A DNA stretch of 28,971 nucleotides, from positions 1 through 28,971 of the forward strand of contig JAGXOB010000016.1 in assembly GCA_019894735.1 (NCBI GenBank), in the 5' to 3' direction. The translations under genes and the position numbers were made by a program. This document shows positions 1 to 8,070 of the stretch, piece by piece. The notes under the pieces were generated by a model. The model saw nothing but the letters and a program-made list of their open reading frames with translations. It was not told the origin of the DNA and did not search any database. Numbering within the stretch: the stretch's first letter is position 1; the number at the start of each line of letters is the position of its first letter. This DNA is from Promethearchaeota archaeon (GTDB lineage Archaea; Asgardarchaeota; Lokiarchaeia; Sigynarchaeales; SOKP01).

Positions 1-1
1 C

Positions 2-1387
2 TGTAATTCAAGTCAATGGAGTGGCACAGTAGCTTTAGATAAAAATGGAAAACATTTAATGAATGCTATCATATGGATGGACACTCGAGGTGCACCATAT
101 ATGAAACAACTCCATAAAAGTCTAATCCAAATAAGTGGATATTCTTTACGAAAAATATTGAAATTCGTCAAAATAACTGGTGGGGGTCCAACTCTATCTG
201 GAAAGGATCCTCTTGGTCATATCTTATGGATGAAGGATAAAAAACCGGAAATTTATGACGCAACCTTCATGTTTTTGGAACCTCATGATTATATTAATAT
301 GAAATTTACGGGTAAATTTGCAGCATCCTACGCATCAATTCAAATGCATTATTTGACAGATATTCGCGATATCAACAATATTAAGTATTATAACAAATTA
401 ATGAAATGGGCTAAAGTAGATCCTAATAAATTCCCGACTGATTTAAGATGGTCAACAGATGTATTAGGACCCTTGAAAGACGAAATAACAAGCGAGCTTG
501 GTTTAAACAAGGGAATTAAATTAATTATGGGTGCTCCCGACCTTCACGCAGCGACAATCGGATCTGGAGCTGTGAGAGATTACGAAGGTCACATCTATAT
601 AGGGACCTCAGATTGGCTTTTATGTCACATACCATTTAAAAAAACTGATATTTTTCATAATATTGGGAGCTTTCCAGCAGCAATTAAAGGAAAATATTTT
701 GCCGTAAACGAACAAGAAATAGCGGGGGGAGCTCTCTCGTTTTTAAGAGATAAAATTCTTTATCACAAAGACGAATTACTTAGAGAAGAACAAGTTCCTG
801 ATGTGTATAAAATCTTCGATAAGATTGTAGAAAATGTGCCTGCGGGGTCTAATAATCTAATTTTCACCCCATGGCTGATTGGAGAAAGAGCTCCTGTTGA
901 CGACCATACCGTTCGCGGGGGATTTTACAATTTGTCCTTAGAGATGTCTCGTGAACATCTAATTAGAGCTATATTTGAGGGGATCGCATATAACGTAAGG
1001 TGGCTTCTTATGTACGTAGAAAAGTTTATCCAAAAAGGGAAGATAAAAGCCAACCCCGGAATGACCAAAAAAGATATTGTAATGCCCGAACTTAATATAA
1101 TCGGTGGAGGAGGTTCTAGTAATATCTGGTGTCAAATATTTGCTGATGTACTCAATAGAACTATCAAGCAAGTTGAGGATCCTATTCAAGCGAACGCTCG
1201 TGGAGCTGCGTTTATCGCTTCAGTGGGATTAGGGTACCTAAATTGGGATCAAATTCCTGATTTAATCCAATTCTCAAATGTTTTCAAACCAAATCCAGAA
1301 AACAGAGAAGTTTACGACAAACTCTTTAGCGAATTCACGAATATTTATAAAATTATGAAAAAAACGCATAAACGCCTAAACGAATAA
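2..1387 (+). CDS. FGGY-family carbohydrate kinase (xylulokinase-like), 5' end outside window
   Basis: This is an ATP-dependent sugar kinase of the FGGY family (xylulokinase, glycerol kinase and relatives), a cytosolic enzyme that phosphorylates a sugar or polyol. The reading frame is open from base 2. Residues before the first in-window ATG (59) already match the family (Q-W-S-G-T-V then a short turn), so the gene starts upstream of the window and ATG 59 is not its start. The segment around 74-91 (I-I-W-M-D-T-R) is the N-terminal substrate-domain motif. A G-A-P-D motif at 530-541 supplies the likely catalytic Asp (539-541). The C-terminal ATPase domain carries G-G-G-G-S-S-N-I-W at about 1100-1130 and an A-R-G-A-A helix at about 1195-1212. 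Substrate cannot be read from sequence; xylulose-like is a guess from overall resemblance. It converges on the acyl-CoA synthetase, with 39 bp between the stops. Confidence 0.88.
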   Translation, partial: CNSSQWSGTVALDKNGKHLMNAIIWMDTRGAPYMKQLHKSLIQISGYSLRKILKFVKITGGGPTLSGKDPLGHILWMKDKKPEIYDATFMFLEPHDYINMKFTGKFAASYASIQMHYLTDIRDINNIKYYNKLMKWAKVDPNKFPTDLRWSTDVLGPLKDEITSELGLNKGIKLIMGAPDLHAATIGSGAVRDYEGHIYIGTSDWLLCHIPFKKTDIFHNIGSFPAAIKGKYFAVNEQEIAGGALSFLRDKILYHKDELLREEQVPDVYKIFDKIVENVPAGSNNLIFTPWLIGERAPVDDHTVRGGFYNLSLEMSREHLIRAIFEGIAYNVRWLLMYVEKFIQKGKIKANPGMTKKDIVMPELNIIGGGGSSNIWCQIFADVLNRTIKQVEDPIQANARGAAFIASVGLGYLNWDQIPDLIQFSNVFKPNPENREVYDKLFSEFTNIYKIMKKTHKRLNE

Positions 1388-1426
1388 AATTAAAATTAAA
1401 AAAAATAATAAATAAAATATAAAAAA
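1388..1426. terminator. A/T-rich convergent terminator region
   Basis: The 39 bp between two convergent stop codons are almost pure A/T. Read on the minus strand they give long T runs directly after the acyl-CoA synthetase stop, which is the usual archaeal intrinsic termination signal. No hairpin is evident. Confidence 0.45.
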
Positions 1427-3286
1427 TTAACCCTTTATTTCCTTTCCTTTTTCCATTTTTTCTATGTCTTTTTCTTGAAGTTCCCTACGCTGAACTTTTC
1501 CGGTCATACTTACGGGAAGACTCCGAACAACCTCAATTAACCTGGGACTTTTCCATTTTGCCATGTTTTCTACACACCAGTCCTTAATGTCTTGAATCTC
1601 TACATTTTTACCAACTTTGTATCCTTTTTTAAGCACAACCCAAGCTTTCACTTTTTCACCAGAAGATTCGTCTGGTAATCCCGCAACTGCAACTTCGTCA
1701 ATCATGGGATGATGTCCCATTAAATCTTCTACTTCTTTTGGAAATACCGAATGTCCTGCGACTTTAATTAAAGATTTCTTTCTATCTCTTATTTCACAGA
1801 AGCCATGTTCATCCATAAATCCAATATCCCCAGTTAGCAACCATCTCTTTCCGCCCCACATTTTAAGGTTATCTTCTTGCTCTTTTTGAACCCCTAAGTA
1901 GCCAAGCATAATATGTGGACCTGCAACACAGATTTCACCAGTATGTTCTACACCAAAATTATTTTTCTCGGGCGTACCGTCGCAAATAGGCCCAGCTTCG
2001 AAATCAGTGGAATCAAATATAGCCCAATCTACTCCAGATACAGGTAAACCTAATTTTCCCGTTTTATTAGGCCCCCAAAATGGTGCTATACTAGTTACAG
2101 GAGAGGTTTCAGTTAGACCATAACCAACTCTAATGGGACAGAAGATTTCCTCGAATGGTACGCGAATATGATCGTGAAGTGGCCCGGCTCCTTGTGTTGC
2201 ATATCTTAACTTCTCTGCAAAGTTGTATTTCTTCTTATACTCTTCGACTCCTAATTCGTTAACATAATCGGTTAACCTTTTGAATAGCATTTCTACTCCA
2301 GTATACATTATTCCTTGGGGAGCATCAAGTTTATTAATTGTTTCTGATAAAACATCGTCTGTAGGCGGTTTTGGAAAAAGCAACATTTGCAGTCCTAGAG
2401 TTAATGCCCCGTTCATGACACAAGTCAACCCAAAACTATGGAAAAACGGAATACTTCCAATCGTGATCATTCCAGGTTCAAGTCGGGTCCAAGGTTTAAT
2501 CATGTGTAAATTTGAGATAAGGTTTGCGTGACTGAGCATCGCTACTTTGGGGAGGCCAGTTGTACCTCCGGTCATAAGAAAGACTGCTGGATCTTTCCAG
2601 GCATCTATTTCGACGGAAATTTCTTTTGGTTCCGTTTTTTCTATTATATCTTTCATCCAATGTATTTTATAATCCTCTGTTTCGCTCGGTATTTTCTCTT
2701 TAGCAGAAGGAATTCCAAGACTTTGGACTGTTTCCTCATCGGCAGTGAAAAAGTCAACAAAATTGGAGGGGATGAGAAATTTTACATCTGTTTTTGGTAG
2801 AATAGTTGCTGGACCAGCAATATAAAGCATGTCCATTAGCACTAAGACCTTCGCTTTTGTCATTGTTAACGAGTGCATTAGTTCCATTGGTTTATATGTA
2901 GGATTAATACCTTGCGCGATTGCTCCAATATACATACAACCCATATACGCGACAACAAAGTTTATAGAGTTGGGAAGATCAATTGCCACCACATCTCCTT
3001 TTCTAATTCCTAAAGTATCGTAGAGAAATGTGCCAAATTTTTTCCCGTATTCGAAAAGCGTTCTTAATTTAACTCTTTCAATGTAAGGACCGTAAACAAA
3101 GACACAAATATCGTTATCCCAGGTTCCGTAGTCGTCAGCGGATTTAATAAATCCCTCCCACATAGGGAGCATTTCAACTCCATCAACATCTTTGAGTTGA
3201 TGAGGAACACCTTCAGGCCAATAACCTCCATTGAACCACACTTTGTTCTCATCGACCAAAAACTCAGGATCGTTTAAACTCGTCAT
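1427..3286 (-). CDS. AMP-forming acyl-CoA synthetase / ligase
   Basis: A member of the ANL adenylate-forming superfamily that activates a carboxylic acid (probably a fatty or aryl acid) with ATP to an acyl-AMP and then to an acyl-CoA. All core motifs are visible: the phosphate-binding loop T-G-G-T-T-G-L-P-K at residues 239-247, the G-Y-G-L-T-E-T-S-P motif at 388-396, the ribose-binding Asp in T-G-D (D487), the hinge region near 500-512, and the C-terminal adenylation Lys in M-T-G-K (K597). At 619 aa it is full length and a little longer than typical FadD proteins, mainly through an N-terminal segment of about 50 residues. No transmembrane segment is obvious. The start at 3286 sits 150 bp from the divergent taw2 gene. 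Chain-length specificity cannot be inferred. The neighbouring sugar kinase is convergent, so nothing suggests a shared operon. Confidence 0.9.
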   Translation of the reverse strand: MTSLNDPEFLVDENKVWFNGGYWPEGVPHQLKDVDGVEMLPMWEGFIKSADDYGTWDNDICVFVYGPYIERVKLRTLFEYGKKFGTFLYDTLGIRKGDVVAIDLPNSINFVVAYMGCMYIGAIAQGINPTYKPMELMHSLTMTKAKVLVLMDMLYIAGPATILPKTDVKFLIPSNFVDFFTADEETVQSLGIPSAKEKIPSETEDYKIHWMKDIIEKTEPKEISVEIDAWKDPAVFLMTGGTTGLPKVAMLSHANLISNLHMIKPWTRLEPGMITIGSIPFFHSFGLTCVMNGALTLGLQMLLFPKPPTDDVLSETINKLDAPQGIMYTGVEMLFKRLTDYVNELGVEEYKKKYNFAEKLRYATQGAGPLHDHIRVPFEEIFCPIRVGYGLTETSPVTSIAPFWGPNKTGKLGLPVSGVDWAIFDSTDFEAGPICDGTPEKNNFGVEHTGEICVAGPHIMLGYLGVQKEQEDNLKMWGGKRWLLTGDIGFMDEHGFCEIRDRKKSLIKVAGHSVFPKEVEDLMGHHPMIDEVAVAGLPDESSGEKVKAWVVLKKGYKVGKNVEIQDIKDWCVENMAKWKSPRLIEVVRSLPVSMTGKVQRRELQEKDIEKMEKGKEIKG

Positions 3287-3436
3287 TTTTTATCCTCTAA
3301 TTTTATAGAACAATTTTTTTCAAACTAATAATTAAATAATTTTCTATTAGTATAATATGTTTGATTTACTATAATTTAATAATTTAACTTGATTATGAAT
3401 AGTGTAAAATCTTAGACTTACTTTTTTTGATAACTT

Positions 3437-4294
3437 ATGGGATTTAAAGAAAAACTTAAGGACGCGCTTATAGGAATTTTAACAGACGAAGAATTGGCCG
3501 TTCTGCCGAGAGGATTTCAAACTATTGGTGAAGTCGCAATAATTAAACTAAATCCTATATTGTTGGAAAAAAAAAATCTCATTGCAGAAAAATATCTAGA
3601 ATTATTACCGAGAGTCAAATCAGTTTTCTTAAACTCGGGAAAGGTAACGGGACAATTTAGAACCCCAGAAAAGATAGTACATTTAGCTGGTGCCGAAAAT
3701 TCTATTATTGAACATAAAGAACATGGAGTGATTTATAAATTTGATTTTACTAAGATAATGTTTAGTATGGGAAATCTAAACGAACGGAAATTTCTAACAA
3801 CATTAGTAAAAGAAGGGGAAGTAATCGTTGATATGTTCGCGGGTATAGGTTATTTCTCTTTACCTATAGCAAAACACTCAAAACCTAAAAAAATATATAG
3901 TATAGAGTTGAATCCCGAATCTTTTAGATATTTGACTGAAAATATCAAGCTCAATCATTTTGAGGATATTATTACTCCTATTAATGGGGATAGTAAGATT
4001 GAAGTAATAAATCTAAGCCGTACGGGACTTAATGCTGATCGCGTTATTATGGGAGTATTTCCCGCCCCAAAAGATTTCATTAAAGAAGCGTTAACACTAG
4101 CAAAAGTTGAAGGTACGGTTTATCATTATGAGGGAATTGTAGAAAAAGAAAAGTATTTAGATTTGTTTAAAGAATTTGAAGAAATTGCCGAACAGAGTGA
4201 TTTTAAATGCGTTTTACTAGCAAAGCGATTTGTAAAAAGTTACGGTCCTGGTTTATACCATGCTGTTTTTGATATAAAAGTATATAAAAAATGA
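3437..4294 (+). CDS. taw2: tRNA-Phe 4-demethylwyosine aminocarboxypropyltransferase (Taw2/TYW2-like)
   Basis: Probably transfers the 3-amino-3-carboxypropyl group of SAM to C7 of the tricyclic base 4-demethylwyosine at position 37 of tRNA-Phe, the step after Taw1 in the archaeal wyosine pathway. The N-terminal L-P-R-G-F-Q-T-I-G segment (23-31) and the F-S-M-G-N-x-x-E-R motif (109-117) are typical of the Trm5/Tyw2 family. The SAM-binding motif I is D-M-F-A-G-I-G-Y-F (132-140), with the acidic post-I residue E157. Trm5 has an N-L/P-P catalytic motif; here the equivalent place reads M-G-V-F-P-A-P (205-211), which favours Taw2 over the m1G37 methyltransferase Trm5. The length (285 aa) fits a stand-alone archaeal Taw2. 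No other wyosine gene is in the window. Confidence 0.82.
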   Translation: MGFKEKLKDALIGILTDEELAVLPRGFQTIGEVAIIKLNPILLEKKNLIAEKYLELLPRVKSVFLNSGKVTGQFRTPEKIVHLAGAENSIIEHKEHGVIYKFDFTKIMFSMGNLNERKFLTTLVKEGEVIVDMFAGIGYFSLPIAKHSKPKKIYSIELNPESFRYLTENIKLNHFEDIITPINGDSKIEVINLSRTGLNADRVIMGVFPAPKDFIKEALTLAKVEGTVYHYEGIVEKEKYLDLFKEFEEIAEQSDFKCVLLAKRFVKSYGPGLYHAVFDIKVYKK

Positions 4295-4403
4295 TTTTAA
4301 AAATTATACCTTTGTAAAAAAATAAATTTAAATTACTTTACTTTGTAATATCTTTAATTAAAATACTCAATTAGAGAACTAACTGAATTTAAAGGTAGAG
4401 AAT

Positions 4404-5183
4404 ATGTATTTTCAAGTTTTAAGTGAATTAGCAAATATTTCAGGTTTAACTGCCCTAATTTCTGTATCAATAACTTTCATTTTAGGTTTAATTGTTTTAA
4501 TAAAGTATTTTAAAACTAGGCAGTTTTTAATACTTAATTTCTTTTTATGTATCATTTTTACAGCATCTCCTTGGTATCCAAGTGGATTTGGATATTTGAT
4601 TTGGATTATCACTGGAGAATTTCTAACTTACGAGGTTTATGTTCTTATTGGTACTGTAGGTGTACCCATTGCTATTATAGCTTGGTTAAATGTATATTTG
4701 TCTACATTAAAACCAAAAATAAAAAAACCAGTTCTTATCATATATGGATTATTGTCTATTATTTTTGAATTGTATTTATTCTTTTTCCTTTTCTTGGCTC
4801 CCGGAGCTCCTGTTAATTCCATGTTAGGACTAATAAATGATCCAGCTAATCCTATGGATATAGATTACAAAGGTTTTGTATTGATATTTTTAGGATTGAG
4901 TATTTTGACTGCTTGCATTACAGGATTTCATTTTGCTGTAAAATCCATGAAAAAAGACGAACTCCCGGAGATTAGGTGGAAAGGAAGGTTTCTTTTGGTC
5001 GCTTTTCTATTGTTTGGAATCTCTGCCATATTTGATTCTATAATTGAGATGGGTCCCATCTTATTAGTAATAATGAGAATCCTCTTAGCTTTAGGTAACT
5101 TTTTCTTTTACCTCGGATTTATCCTTCCAAGTTGGAGCAAAAAACTCCTATCAATTAAAGTAGAATCATCTTTTACCCAATAA
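4404..5183 (+). CDS. Uncharacterised seven-helix integral membrane protein
   Basis: I do not recognise this 259-aa protein. It is very hydrophobic, with about seven predicted membrane segments (roughly residues 10-35, 42-60, 68-95, 107-130, 148-172, 187-208 and 213-238) joined by short charged loops, and a short polar C-terminus. The layout resembles the 7TM sensor modules found in front of histidine kinases, but no signalling domain follows, so that is only a structural analogy. A weak AGGT site lies 7 nt before the ATG. The stop is 5 bp from the stop of the convergent MFS gene. Confidence 0.7.
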   Translation: MYFQVLSELANISGLTALISVSITFILGLIVLIKYFKTRQFLILNFFLCIIFTASPWYPSGFGYLIWIITGEFLTYEVYVLIGTVGVPIAIIAWLNVYLSTLKPKIKKPVLIIYGLLSIIFELYLFFFLFLAPGAPVNSMLGLINDPANPMDIDYKGFVLIFLGLSILTACITGFHFAVKSMKKDELPEIRWKGRFLLVAFLLFGISAIFDSIIEMGPILLVIMRILLALGNFFFYLGFILPSWSKKLLSIKVESSFTQ

Positions 5184-5188
5184 AGCAA

Positions 5189-6652
5189 TTACCGGGATTC
5201 TTCTGGTTGCGCTTTGCTTAACGAGGAAGCTCTATTTTTCATAGCCTCGTTTATTTCTATATAATCTTTTTTAGCAGTAAAGAAAAGCGGAATCCATAAG
5301 CACGTAGAGAATATCCCAAATATTAGAAGTGACCAAAAGATTGTCGCAGAAAAACTTTCTGTGAATGTATAGACGAAAGCCCCTATAACTGCACCTAAAG
5401 CTCGCCCGATAGAATCTATAAAAGACCCAACTGCAACCATAGTTCCTCGATTCTCCGGAAAATTAACATCAATAAGAGAACTATACCAATTGGGACCAAT
5501 TCCCATAGTAAAAGCAAGACCTAAACCAAGGAAGGCACAATAGATTAACCATAAAACCCAAAATCCAATTTCATTGACCAATAAATTCCCAAAGAAGAAA
5601 GTAGAGCTTGTAACATTAGGAGTCATAGCAAATCCAAACAGGAAGAAGGGTAAATTCAAAATCGAGCAAATCACTGCTACTTTGACTCTACCAGAAAGAT
5701 CCCCTCGCTGAACTTTTTTATCTCCCAAATGAGCAAGCCAAAATTGTCCAACAATTAATCCCAAAATAATTATAAAAAGAAATAGAATAATTATCTTGAT
5801 ATTACTAACATTAGCACGAAGATCAACATTAATATAGGGGAAAATGTAGGCTAGTATTAACCCTGAAGCGATCACATCAAAAAAGTTAAATATTAGGAAG
5901 AAATTTGATTTCCTTTTGAAGATCAATTTTAAATCTGAAAATTTGATCTTGTAGGAATATTGGAAGCTTTCATCTAAAAAAACTTCCTCTAAATGTTTTT
6001 CTTTTGCTGCTCTTTTAGGTTCTATGGCAATGAAATAATTAAAGACCGTTAAGATGAGAGCAATGATGCCAAGATAAAAATAAGGTAAGCGCCAAGTATA
6101 GAGTACATCTGAATATTTAAGGACAATGTAACCGATTTGTTGAGGAAGAGTTGTATATATTTCAGGTATGGCTTCGAAATCAACTGCGTTAAACGCTAAC
6201 GCTAATACTGCTGCTGCCAATGTCCCTATATTTGTTACCAATCCCCAAAACGCGAAAGATTTTGAGCGCGAATCAGATGAGATTATGTCTGCTAAATATG
6301 AAACTACGAGTGGAGTGGTTACACTTACAGCGATTGCTGCTACAATCCTGACAAGTACCAACTGCCAAAATTCTTCCACAAATAAATGCAATATTGCCGT
6401 TAATGACCATAATACCCCAGCAAGGACTAAAATCTTCTTTCTATCTATCATATCGGTTAAATAGCCGAATATTAGGATGGAGATACCATTTACAATCGTA
6501 TAAATGCTTATTATAATACCAATAGCATCAATTTGTATTCCCAAATCAGCAATGATTAATATTTCATTAGGCAGAAATAGTGCACTGTCCATTATAATGA
6601 TAAGGATCAACGACAATAAGAAAAATAACGAAATAAACTCTCTCTTCTTCAT
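5189..6652 (-). CDS. MFS transporter
   Basis: A Major Facilitator Superfamily secondary transporter of 487 aa with about 12 hydrophobic helices, in the cell membrane. Between helices 2 and 3 lies G-Y-L-T-D-M-I-D-R-K-K (about residues 63-73), the MFS signature loop G-x-x-x-D-R-x-G-R-K with the final motif slightly changed. A long charged loop after helix 6 (about 215-245) separates the N- and C-terminal six-helix bundles, as expected. The last 30 residues are polar and probably cytosolic. The substrate cannot be predicted; Asgard genomes carry many such paralogues. It is divergent from the acyltransferase gene, with 171 bp between the starts. Confidence 0.87.
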   Translation of the reverse strand: MKKREFISLFFLLSLILIIIMDSALFLPNEILIIADLGIQIDAIGIIISIYTIVNGISILIFGYLTDMIDRKKILVLAGVLWSLTAILHLFVEEFWQLVLVRIVAAIAVSVTTPLVVSYLADIISSDSRSKSFAFWGLVTNIGTLAAAVLALAFNAVDFEAIPEIYTTLPQQIGYIVLKYSDVLYTWRLPYFYLGIIALILTVFNYFIAIEPKRAAKEKHLEEVFLDESFQYSYKIKFSDLKLIFKRKSNFFLIFNFFDVIASGLILAYIFPYINVDLRANVSNIKIIILFLFIIILGLIVGQFWLAHLGDKKVQRGDLSGRVKVAVICSILNLPFFLFGFAMTPNVTSSTFFFGNLLVNEIGFWVLWLIYCAFLGLGLAFTMGIGPNWYSSLIDVNFPENRGTMVAVGSFIDSIGRALGAVIGAFVYTFTESFSATIFWSLLIFGIFSTCLWIPLFFTAKKDYIEINEAMKNRASSLSKAQPEESR

Positions 6653-6807
6653 AATTAAGATACATTTTTAATAATCTGTAAATTTAATGTTATTTCGTTG
6701 TAATCTTATAATAAGTTTGCTTTTTTTTGGAGAGATACTTTTAAATGTAAAAAGGTCAGAACTAGTAAAAATACAAAATTAATTTTTATAAAAATGTAAA
6801 GTGAATT

Positions 6808-6811
6808 GAGG
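6808..6811 (+). promoter_or_regulatory. Possible Shine-Dalgarno GAGG
   Basis: GAGG lies 12 nt before the ATG at 6824, somewhat far for a standard site. The preceding AT-rich stretch (6665-6800) holds the divergent promoters, but I cannot assign a single TATA box with confidence. Confidence 0.3.
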
Positions 6812-6823
6812 AAATGATGTAAA

Positions 6824-7909
6824 ATGTCCGAAGAAAAAATTGAAGTAGAACAAGAAGGAAAAAAAAGATTACATGTACGATATGAGTGGTTAGATCAATT
6901 TCGAGGTTTAATAATAATATTCCTAATCATTTCGGTAATAACTTGGCCATTATCAGGTGAATTTCCAAGTACAGCTCCAATAGGTCCTCCTCTACTAAAT
7001 CATGGGTTTCAATATTACGATGGAAATCCCGCATTAATAACAATAATTGATATAGGCCAACAAATATTTATGTTTATTCTAGGTTTTGTTGCGTATATAG
7101 CTTTTACGAGTAGGAAAGAAAAGAAGGGTGTTGGAGCCGCTTGGAAACATGGTTTAATACGCGTTGCTATTTTGTATGGATTAGCTTTCTTAGACGATGG
7201 ATTAATAGGAGGTTTACTTCTTGGTGATGGTATTCCATGGGATGAAGTATTATGGTATGGTACCTTAGCCAATTTAGCAATAGGTACTTTTGCCGCTTAT
7301 TTGTTAGCATATTTAATTCCGAAAAGCGCAGATAAAAGATTATATGTATGCATTGGAATAATGGTTGTTCATGCAATTTTGTACGCTACTCCTATATTCG
7401 AACACAAAGGATTTGGTGGGGGTACGATTCCTTTTCCTTTTAACTCGTTGAACCATGCAGCTATTGCCATTGCAGGGACATGCTTCTCTCAATGGTATAA
7501 AATGGATCCAAACGACCCTAAGGTAGGTTTTAAAAAGAGAATTTTACCCGTGGCAACGATTTTTATATTTGTATTCTATTGTTTGGATTGGATACAACCT
7601 GCTGAACACCACGATGCGACAACATCTCTTGCATTTTTCGCAATTGCAGCTTCTGGTTTTTTAATAGCCATTTTCTATGGATTTGAGAAAATGGAGTTTA
7701 AAGTTCCAGTGCTTTCAGAAATGGGTAACAATATGCTCCTCTTGTTTATATTGGCTTTTATTTTTGATGTTGCTATAGGTCTTTTTGAAACAGAGATTCG
7801 TATGGCAAATCCAATAATAGTAATGCTCTCGGTAGGAATTGTGCCGATTGCAATTGAAGCAGGAATAGCTATGCTGTTAGCAAAGTGGAATATAAAGATT
7901 AAAATCTAA
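6824..7909 (+). CDS. HGSNAT/DUF5009-like membrane acyltransferase
   Basis: A polytopic membrane protein (361 aa, about 10 helices) resembling the heparan-alpha-glucosaminide N-acetyltransferase / NagX family, which moves an acetyl group across the membrane onto a sugar or similar acceptor. Supporting motifs are the entry W-L-D-Q-F-R-G-L (22-29), which fits the family's L-D-x-x-R-G start of helix 1, and an H60 followed by a short loop and D76-I-G-Q-Q-I-F-M-F-I-L-G, like the family segment with catalytic His and Asp. The first 18 residues are highly charged and probably cytosolic. The acceptor is unknown; cell-surface glycan or lipid modification is a reasonable guess. It is followed by a strong T-rich terminator. 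Confidence 0.6.
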   Translation: MSEEKIEVEQEGKKRLHVRYEWLDQFRGLIIIFLIISVITWPLSGEFPSTAPIGPPLLNHGFQYYDGNPALITIIDIGQQIFMFILGFVAYIAFTSRKEKKGVGAAWKHGLIRVAILYGLAFLDDGLIGGLLLGDGIPWDEVLWYGTLANLAIGTFAAYLLAYLIPKSADKRLYVCIGIMVVHAILYATPIFEHKGFGGGTIPFPFNSLNHAAIAIAGTCFSQWYKMDPNDPKVGFKKRILPVATIFIFVFYCLDWIQPAEHHDATTSLAFFAIAASGFLIAIFYGFEKMEFKVPVLSEMGNNMLLLFILAFIFDVAIGLFETEIRMANPIIVMLSVGIVPIAIEAGIAMLLAKWNIKIKI

Positions 7910-7933
7910 ATTTTTTTTATTTTATTTTTACTA
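7910..7933 (+). terminator. T-run terminator after the acyltransferase gene
   Basis: Immediately after the stop codon the + strand reads eight consecutive T followed by further short T runs, typical of archaeal factor-independent termination. There is no preceding hairpin. Confidence 0.55.
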
Positions 7934-8010
7934 TTTTCTATGTAAAACGACTATATCACATAATTTTATTATAATGTGAATTGAGTGGAGAAGTAAGAAT
8001 TATACTGTAA

Positions 8011-8020
8011 ATATATAAAA
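8011..8020 (+). promoter_or_regulatory. TATA box of the GIFT-SAP gene
   Basis: ATATATAAAA is a near-ideal archaeal TATA element. It predicts transcription from about 8040, leaving a leader of about 30 nt before the ATG at 8071. Confidence 0.5.
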
Positions 8021-8070
8021 GTAGAAAATATTATATTTTTGAATATAATAACAATTAGGATGAATTACTT

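Noticed and set aside
959..1189. 76-codon minus-strand open frame inside the sugar kinase gene
   Set aside because: It lies entirely over conserved FGGY motifs on the other strand and has no recognisable domain or start signal.
2470..2481. GGTTCAAGTC, resembling a tRNA T-loop
   Set aside because: It is inside the acyl-CoA synthetase coding sequence and no acceptor stem, D arm or anticodon arm can be paired around it.
2280..3023. Three plus-strand open frames opposite the acyl-CoA synthetase
   Set aside because: They are antisense to the AMP-ligase core and have the irregular composition of shadow frames.
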